NCBI GenBank assembly: GCA_900314375.1
Contig: OMVC01000130.1
Coordinates: forward strand, 1-19,007
Source: an uncultured bacterium
GTDB taxonomy: Bacteria; Cyanobacteriota; Vampirovibrionia; Gastranaerophilales; Gastranaerophilaceae
Length of the DNA: 19,007 bases
Direction: 5' to 3'
In this document: positions 14,559 to 19,007 of the stretch, one piece after another
How the letters are laid out: each line of letters starts with the position of its first letter
Position numbering within the stretch: the first letter of the stretch is position 1
Program-made: the position numbers and the translations under genes
Notes under the pieces: model-generated
The model's input: only the letters and a program-made list of their open reading frames with translations
Told to the model about the DNA's origin: nothing
Database searches by the model: none

Positions 14559-15365
14559 TTATTTAATATTGCCTAATAAAGTCAAGACTAATTCCGTAAA
14601 TTTATCTTTTACAATATTAGTTGTTGTTATCACTTCATCGTGACTTAATTTTTTTGTTGAAACACCTGTTGCATAATTTGAAATACAGCTGATACCTAAA
14701 ACATTTAAACCGCAATAATTTGCGACAATAGCTTCGGGGACAGTTGACATCCCGACAGCATCAGCACCCAAAATACGAGCCATATTAATTTCTGCAGGCG
14801 TTTCGTAACTCGGACCTGAAGAAGCAAGATACACGCCATGTCTTAAATTTATTTTTAGTAGTCTTGCTGCGGCATCCGCAAGTTTTACCAATTCTTTGTT
14901 ATAAATTTCAGACATATCAGGGAATCTTACACCAAACTCAACATCGTTAGGACCTATAAGCGGATTGGTACCCATCATGTTAATATGATCAGTTATAACC
15001 ATTAAATCTCCGGGACGAAATGATTTATTTACAGCTCCAGCCGCATTTGTTAAAATAACGGTTTTAACACCAAGACGCTTAAATACCTTTATGGGATAGG
15101 TTATTTGCTCCATCGAATACCCCTCATAAAAATGATTTCTGCCCTGCATCATAACAACAGGTCTGTCTTTTATATGAGCAAAAACCAAATTACCTTTATG
15201 TCCCTTTATAGTAGAAGTTGCAAAATACGGGATTTTTGAATAAGGAACCACATGTTCGGCATAAGTATCAGCCAAATCTCCTAATCCTGATCCTAAAATT
15301 ATTGCAATTTCAGGTTTAAAACCATCCGTAAAAGTATTCAAATAATCAACCGTATCATTCAGCAT
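14559..15365 (-). CDS. Purine nucleoside phosphorylase (trimeric, PNP/MTAP type)
   Basis: This enzyme performs phosphorolysis of purine (deoxy)ribonucleosides to free base and (deoxy)ribose-1-phosphate in purine salvage. Motifs visible are GSGLG (25-29), GHKG (55-58), QGR (74-76), ITYPIKVFK, ILTNAAGA, SYETPAE (Glu188), GMSTVPE (206-211) and SNYATG with Asn230. The Asn at this position points to guanosine/inosine rather than methylthioadenosine. The frame offers earlier starts (TTG 15407, ATG 15380 and ATG 15371). Only ATG 15365 has a properly spaced ribosome binding site (GGGGGA, 7 bases), and it gives the normal 268 residues. The earlier starts lie in or next to a hairpin. It sits between rpoZ and adk. 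Confidence 0.93.
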   Translation of the reverse strand: MLNDTVDYLNTFTDGFKPEIAIILGSGLGDLADTYAEHVVPYSKIPYFATSTIKGHKGNLVFAHIKDRPVVMMQGRNHFYEGYSMEQITYPIKVFKRLGVKTVILTNAAGAVNKSFRPGDLMVITDHINMMGTNPLIGPNDVEFGVRFPDMSEIYNKELVKLADAAARLLKINLRHGVYLASSGPSYETPAEINMARILGADAVGMSTVPEAIVANYCGLNVLGISCISNYATGVSTKKLSHDEVITTTNIVKDKFTELVLTLLGNIK

Positions 15366-15382
15366 ACCCATATCCCCCATAA

Positions 15383-15416
15383 AAATACACATTGACCTAA
15401 CAATCAATGTGTATTT
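15383..15416. terminator. Strong hairpin between rpoZ and PNP: terminator or attenuator
   Basis: A perfect 13-bp inverted repeat, 15383-15395 and 15404-15416 (core ACACATTGA/TCAATGTGT), has an 8-nt loop. On the minus strand it begins 9 bases after the rpoZ stop and runs into a T-tract, which is the form of an intrinsic terminator. The ribosome binding site of the PNP gene follows 3 to 5 bases later. I see no promoter between the two, so PNP and adk may depend on read-through. Confidence 0.7.
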
Positions 15417-15425
15417 GTTTTTAAA

Positions 15426-15665
15426 CTAACCTACCAATCTGTTATCATCAGCTTCTGATGCTTTTACCATCAATGCATGTTCAACAGGATTTTCATGAGT
15501 ATAACTTGATTCATAAGAATCTTCAAAGCCAAACCCTTCTCTGGCTTTTCTCGCTTGGCTTTCATCAACAAATTTCTTTGCAAGTTCTGCTATCTCATAA
15601 ACAAGTTTATATCTGTTATCAGTATTTTCATTTAATTCCCATGCAACTTTAATGATTTGATTCAT
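15426..15665 (-). CDS. rpoZ: RNA polymerase omega subunit
   Basis: A small, 79-residue protein matching the omega pattern. NRYKLVYEIAELAKKF (17-32) corresponds to the conserved NRY/F-LV---A-RA helix that contacts the beta' subunit. Later, ENPVEHALMVKASE corresponds to the conserved helix containing AL-EI. Omega helps assembly and stability of RNA polymerase. The match is by eye to a short, divergent family, so some doubt remains. GAGGT lies 6-7 bases before ATG 15665. A candidate extended -10 (TGTTATAGA, -10 at 15682-15687 minus) lies about 17 bases upstream. It is the first gene of a unit with the PNP and adk genes, but a hairpin separates it from them. Confidence 0.75.
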   Translation of the reverse strand: MNQIIKVAWELNENTDNRYKLVYEIAELAKKFVDESQARKAREGFGFEDSYESSYTHENPVEHALMVKASEADDNRLVG

Positions 15666-15748
15666 TGGTAAACCTCACTTTTCTATAACATAAAACAATA
15701 ATATAATACAAATATTTTTTTCGCAAGTATTTTTTATCTTTAGACAAA

Positions 15749-15777
15749 TTGACCTCACACTATGCTTGAACTATTAT
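15749..15777 (+). promoter_or_regulatory. Promoter of the methionine gamma-lyase-family gene
   Basis: TTGACC (15749-15754) and TATTAT (15772-15777) are 17 bp apart. The predicted start is near 15784, just at the GAGGT ribosome binding site, so the leader is about 9 nt. This also rules out the in-frame TTG at 15766 as a start, since it lies upstream of +1. Confidence 0.7.
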
Positions 15778-15792
15778 GAAAAAGAGGTAGAT

Positions 15793-17028
15793 ATGAATAG
15801 CAAAGAAATTATAAAACAGGCTCAAGAAAGTTTAAAAGAGCAATTTGAAATAATAGAAGACATAAGAGAATATAATCAGGAAAAAGTTTTAAACGCATTT
15901 ATTGATAACAAAGTAGCGCCTGAACATTTTTATACAGTATCAGGATACGGACACGACGATTTGGGCAGAGAAATTTTAGACAAAGTATACGCACAAGTAT
16001 TTAAAGCCGAAAAAGCTTTAGTTCGAATACATTTTGCCTCAGGCACACATACATTAGCTTGCGCATTATTCGGGAATTTAAAAAGCGGGGACAAATTATT
16101 ATCTATTGCAGGAGCGCCATATGATACAATGCAGGAAGTTATCGGCACTATGGGCGATGAAGAAACAAAACGTGCATCTCTTATAGGCAACGGGATACTA
16201 TATGATGAAGTTGATTTGATAAATAACTCTGATATTGACTTTGAAGGGATTGAGCAAAAAGTTGATAAAGATACAACAATGGTACTAATACAACGTTCAA
16301 AAGGGTATTCTACAAGGAAATCATTGACAATCGAAACAATCGAAAAAATTTGCAAAATTGTAAAATCAAAAAATCCGAATTGCATTTGCTTCGTAGATAA
16401 TTGTTACGGAGAATTTGTTGACAAACGAGAGCCGTTAGAAGTCGGCGCGGATTTAATAGGTGGTTCTTTAATAAAAAACCCCGGAGGCGGAATTGTTGAA
16501 GCAGGGGGCTATATTGCAGGGAAAGAACTTTATGTGGAAAGAAGTGCAAACCGTTTAACCGCACCCGGAATCGGTTGCGAAGGCGGAGCGATGTTTAATC
16601 AACACAGATTGATTTTTCAAGGACTGTTTATGGCTCCATCAGTTGTTTGTGATGCAGTAAAAGGTGCTGTGCTCGCATCAAAAATATTTGATGAAATAGG
16701 GTATGATTCCTACCCAAAATATAATGAAAAAAGAACAGACATTATTCAGAATATAACATTCGGTAAGCCTGAATTATTGGAAGAATTTTGCAGAACAATA
16801 CAATCATTGTCGCCTATTAATGCTTATGTTACCCCAATACCCGAACATATTCCGGGGTATGAAGATAAAGTAATTATGGCAGGAGGGACATTTATTGAAG
16901 GTTCAACTATAGAATTATCAGCCGACGGTCCGATGAGAGAACCTTATGTTGCATACATGCAAGGTGGCATCACATACTCACATGTTAAAATTGCTTTACA
17001 AAAATTTTTAGATAAAATCAAGCAATAA
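15793..17028 (+). CDS. Methionine gamma-lyase-family PLP enzyme
   Basis: A fold-type I PLP enzyme of the Met_gamma_lyase family, historically labelled aluminum resistance protein, with 411 residues. Visible features are SGYGHDDLGRE near the N-terminus, HFASGTHTLACALFG (substrate/PLP phosphate region), CFVDNCYGEF with the cofactor Asp, and the presumed PLP lysine Lys228 in GGSLIKNPGGGI. The C-terminus contains LSADGPMREPYVAYMQGGITYSH, very typical of this family. Members are predicted carbon-sulfur lyases; the physiological substrate is not established from sequence. ATG 15793 is preceded closely by GAGGT. It is divergent from rpoZ and has its own promoter. No hairpin terminator follows, only AT-rich sequence. 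Confidence 0.92.
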   Translation: MNSKEIIKQAQESLKEQFEIIEDIREYNQEKVLNAFIDNKVAPEHFYTVSGYGHDDLGREILDKVYAQVFKAEKALVRIHFASGTHTLACALFGNLKSGDKLLSIAGAPYDTMQEVIGTMGDEETKRASLIGNGILYDEVDLINNSDIDFEGIEQKVDKDTTMVLIQRSKGYSTRKSLTIETIEKICKIVKSKNPNCICFVDNCYGEFVDKREPLEVGADLIGGSLIKNPGGGIVEAGGYIAGKELYVERSANRLTAPGIGCEGGAMFNQHRLIFQGLFMAPSVVCDAVKGAVLASKIFDEIGYDSYPKYNEKRTDIIQNITFGKPELLEEFCRTIQSLSPINAYVTPIPEHIPGYEDKVIMAGGTFIEGSTIELSADGPMREPYVAYMQGGITYSHVKIALQKFLDKIKQ

Positions 17029-17070
17029 CAGTATTATATGTATATATATAATTATTTAGTTGTAAAATTA

Positions 17071-17122
17071 TACACAAATTTATTTTTATATGCTACAATA
17101 TCAAAGCACGTTAATTTGTGTA
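17071..17122. repeat. 10-bp inverted repeat around the glgP promoter
   Basis: TACACAAATT (17071-17080) and its exact reverse complement AATTTGTGTA (17113-17122) flank the candidate -10. The arms start 42 bp apart, close to four helical turns. This could be a pair of regulator sites. The loop is too long for a normal terminator. Confidence 0.45.
17091..17099 (+). promoter_or_regulatory. Candidate glgP promoter (extended -10)
   Basis: TGCTACAAT is an extended -10 with TG one base before TACAAT (17094-17099). No good -35 hexamer is present at 17 bp. The predicted start near 17106 gives a leader of roughly 57 nt. A second possible -10, TATAGT (17137-17142), lies closer to the gene. Confidence 0.4.
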
Positions 17123-17162
17123 CATGAAAAATTTAGTATAGTAGAAGAAAGAGGGTTATATT

Positions 17163-18857
17163 ATGTCATTACCTAATGTTGCATATTTCTCAATGGAAAT
17201 AGCAATTGATCAATCATTAAATACATATTCAGGCGGCTTGGGATTTTTAGCAGGTTCGCACATGCTATCTGCAGGATATTTACAAATGCCTATGGTCGGA
17301 GTTTCAATATTATGGTCATACGGATATTACGATCAACGTATAAGCCATACAGGCGACGTTGAGGTTGCATACATAAGAAAATACTATGATTTTCTTAAAG
17401 ATACGGGCGTTCAAGTTGATGTCGATATTTTTGGAGAAAAAGTTAAAGTTAAAGCTTTACTTGTTGAACCTGAATTATTCGGAACATGCCCTGTATACTT
17501 CTTAACTACAGATATAGATGGTAACAGTGATTGGGCAAAAAGTATTACATACAAACTGTATGACGGCAATGAAAAAATAAGAATCGCTCAAGAAATCGTT
17601 CTTGGTATTGCAGGGGTAAGAATTCTTCAAAAAATCGGATATAAATTTGATGTAATCCACATGAACGAAGGTCACGCACTTCCTGCAGCTTTTGAATTGT
17701 TAAGACAACACAAAGGCGATTTAAATGAAGTAAAAAAACGCACGGTATTTACTACCCACACCCCTGTTGCTGCAGGTAATGAAGTTCACTGGGTAGATAC
17801 ACTTTTAGAAGGCGGATTTTTCGCAGGCGCATCAAGAGAAACCGCAATCAATTTAGGCGGAGAAAACTTCTCATTAACTGTTGCAGCCTTAAGAATGTCA
17901 AGAATTGCTAATGCTGTATCGCAATTACACGGTCTTGTTGCAAACAAAATGTGGGAATGGGTTGACGGCAGATGCCCTATAAGAGCTATTACAAACGCTG
18001 TTAATCTTCAATATTGGCAAGATGATAGAATTAAATTAGCAGGTAATGATTGGCAAAAATTGTTGGATGTTAAACATCAGATGAAAGCAGAATTGTTTAA
18101 GTATGTTGCAAACGTTGCCGGTAAAAGATTTAATCCTGATGTTTTAACTATCACTTGGGCAAGAAGATTTGCTGATTACAAACGTGCATGGTTAATCTTA
18201 ATGGATAAAGACAGAATCGAAAAATTATTAAATGAAGACAAACTTCAAATAATTTTTGCCGGTAAATTCCATCCGGACGATGTTATGGGTAAAGAAATGT
18301 TCAACAAATTGTTACATCGTTCTCACTCATTGAAAAACGTTGTAGTATTACCGGGATATGAATTGCAATTATCAGGTATGCTAAAACGCGGTTCAGATGT
18401 ATGGTTAAATACTCCGTTAAGACCGTTTGAAGCATCAGGGACTTCAGGTATGTCAGCTAACGCTAACGGCGCCGTCCACTTATCAATTTGGGATGGTTGG
18501 ACAGTAGAAGGTACATTCTCCGGTATTAACGGTTACGCTATAGAGTATCCTGAAATTGACGATGAAATGTCATGGGAAGAAAGACATTGGAAAGATCATA
18601 AATGTTTGATGGATATTATAGAAAACCAAATCATCCCAACATATTATGATAACAAGCAAGAATGGGCAAGAATTATGCGCCAAGCAATCAGAACATCCGA
18701 AGCATACTTCAATTCTGATCGTATGGTTATTGAATATTATAACAGATTATATAAACCTATTGCGCATGATGGAGAATGTTCAGGCGAAGAAAGACACGAA
18801 ATTCAAGTAAAAGAAGCTCCGACATTTGATGCTTGGACTTTTGCCAATATAAAATAA
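17163..18857 (+). CDS. glgP: Alpha-glucan phosphorylase-family protein lacking the PLP lysine
   Basis: This is a GT35 (glycogen/maltodextrin phosphorylase) family protein of the short type, 564 residues against about 800 for classical GlgP. Family features in order: VAYFSMEIAIDQSL and YSGGLGFLAGSH at the N-terminus; HMNEGHA; FTTHTPVAAGNE (His199); LTVAALRMSRIANAVSQLHG; and ARRFADYKRA with Arg335 and Lys340 in the place of the phosphate-binding Arg569/Lys574 of rabbit phosphorylase. Then comes PFEASGTSGMSANANG. Here the expected GMK is GMS: Ser431 stands where the lysine forms the Schiff base with PLP. PLP-dependent phosphorolysis of glucans is therefore doubtful, and the symbol indicates family only. 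GAGGG sits 8-9 bases before the ATG. A strong terminator follows. Confidence 0.85.
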   Translation: MSLPNVAYFSMEIAIDQSLNTYSGGLGFLAGSHMLSAGYLQMPMVGVSILWSYGYYDQRISHTGDVEVAYIRKYYDFLKDTGVQVDVDIFGEKVKVKALLVEPELFGTCPVYFLTTDIDGNSDWAKSITYKLYDGNEKIRIAQEIVLGIAGVRILQKIGYKFDVIHMNEGHALPAAFELLRQHKGDLNEVKKRTVFTTHTPVAAGNEVHWVDTLLEGGFFAGASRETAINLGGENFSLTVAALRMSRIANAVSQLHGLVANKMWEWVDGRCPIRAITNAVNLQYWQDDRIKLAGNDWQKLLDVKHQMKAELFKYVANVAGKRFNPDVLTITWARRFADYKRAWLILMDKDRIEKLLNEDKLQIIFAGKFHPDDVMGKEMFNKLLHRSHSLKNVVVLPGYELQLSGMLKRGSDVWLNTPLRPFEASGTSGMSANANGAVHLSIWDGWTVEGTFSGINGYAIEYPEIDDEMSWEERHWKDHKCLMDIIENQIIPTYYDNKQEWARIMRQAIRTSEAYFNSDRMVIEYYNRLYKPIAHDGECSGEERHEIQVKEAPTFDAWTFANIK

Positions 18858-18877
18858 TTAAAAACTAATCGTATAAT

Positions 18878-18909
18878 AACAAAAGACCCGTATATACGGG
18901 TCTTTTGTT
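18878..18909. terminator. Perfect 32-bp palindromic bidirectional terminator
   Basis: The two 16-base arms (core AAAAGACCCGTATA / TATACGGGTCTTTT) form a perfect palindrome with an A-run on the left and a T-run on the right. It lies about 20 bases after the glgP stop and 4 bases before the stop of the facing partial gene. It probably ends transcription from both sides. Confidence 0.92.
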
Positions 18910-18913
18910 GCTT

Positions 18914-19006
18914 TTATAACATTTCTACATTCGCACTCATGGTTGTGCGGGTGGTTTTATTAAATTTTTGTTTCTGGGTGACAGAAAGTTGTTTTAAGAC
19001 TTTTTT
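18914..19006 (-). CDS. 3' end of an unidentified minus-strand gene (partial)
   Basis: A minus-strand frame is open from the right edge to a TAA at 18916-18914, giving 30 residues (KKVLKQLSVTQKQK ... MSANVEML). Its stop falls just before the bidirectional terminator, as expected for a gene convergent with glgP, which is the main reason to believe it. The fragment is too short to identify, and the start lies beyond the window. Confidence 0.45.
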   Translation of the reverse strand, partial: KKVLKQLSVTQKQKFNKTTRTTMSANVEML

Positions 19007-19007
19007 A

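Overview
The window is AT-rich chromosomal DNA from a bacterium. It holds dense, mostly short operons and no phage, transposon or CRISPR sequence. The gene content fits a gut-type, non-photosynthetic cyanobacterial relative (Vampirovibrionia/Melainabacteria, Gastranaerophilales). The reasons are small membrane and acetyltransferase-like proteins of a style I associate with that group (for example an N-terminus reading NISFSANF), a three-domain NifU next to NifS without nitrogenase genes, and a secreted protein with repeated LE..VFG..Y motifs. This placement is an inference from recollection, not a search.

Layout. Positions 1-566 (+): the tail of one unknown gene and a complete unknown gene. 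Positions 567-922: a minus-strand tRNA-Arg(CCU), its likely terminator and an unexplained GC-rich stretch. Positions 923-2646 (-): a tightly coupled three-gene unit made of two distantly similar two-helix membrane proteins and a GNAT-like protein. Positions 2710-3252 (-): tag, a DNA repair glycosylase that appears to be transcribed without a 5' leader. It is divergent from a 1390-residue exported TPR/coiled-coil protein (3341-7513, +), and their promoters overlap. A bidirectional terminator separates that gene from a small unknown gene (7548-7916, -).

Positions 8061-9774 (+): a DnaJ-like co-chaperone with only half of the usual zinc finger, overlapping queE by 11 bp. Positions 9829-10185 (+): a small membrane-anchored PH-like protein with a clear promoter. 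Positions 10270-12319 (+): nifU-nifS, the iron-sulfur cluster scaffold and its cysteine desulfurase. Positions 12327-12713 (-): a glycine-rich two-helix protein. Positions 12925-13881 (+): an exported, C-terminally anchored repeat protein.

Positions 13884-15665 (-): rpoZ, purine nucleoside phosphorylase and adenylate kinase, with a strong hairpin between rpoZ and the phosphorylase gene. Positions 15793-17028 (+): a methionine gamma-lyase-family PLP enzyme. Positions 17163-18857 (+): an alpha-glucan phosphorylase-family protein in which the lysine that normally binds PLP is serine. The window ends with the 3' end of an unidentified minus-strand gene behind a shared palindromic terminator.

Functional themes are housekeeping: Fe-S assembly (NifU/NifS), which could supply the QueE cluster; purine salvage and nucleotide balance (PNP, Adk); tRNA modification (QueE); DNA repair (Tag); and glucan metabolism. 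The least explained material is the envelope-type proteins (the 1390-residue TPR protein, the LE-FG repeat protein and the paired membrane proteins) and two altered family members: GlgP without its PLP lysine and DnaJ without zinc site II.
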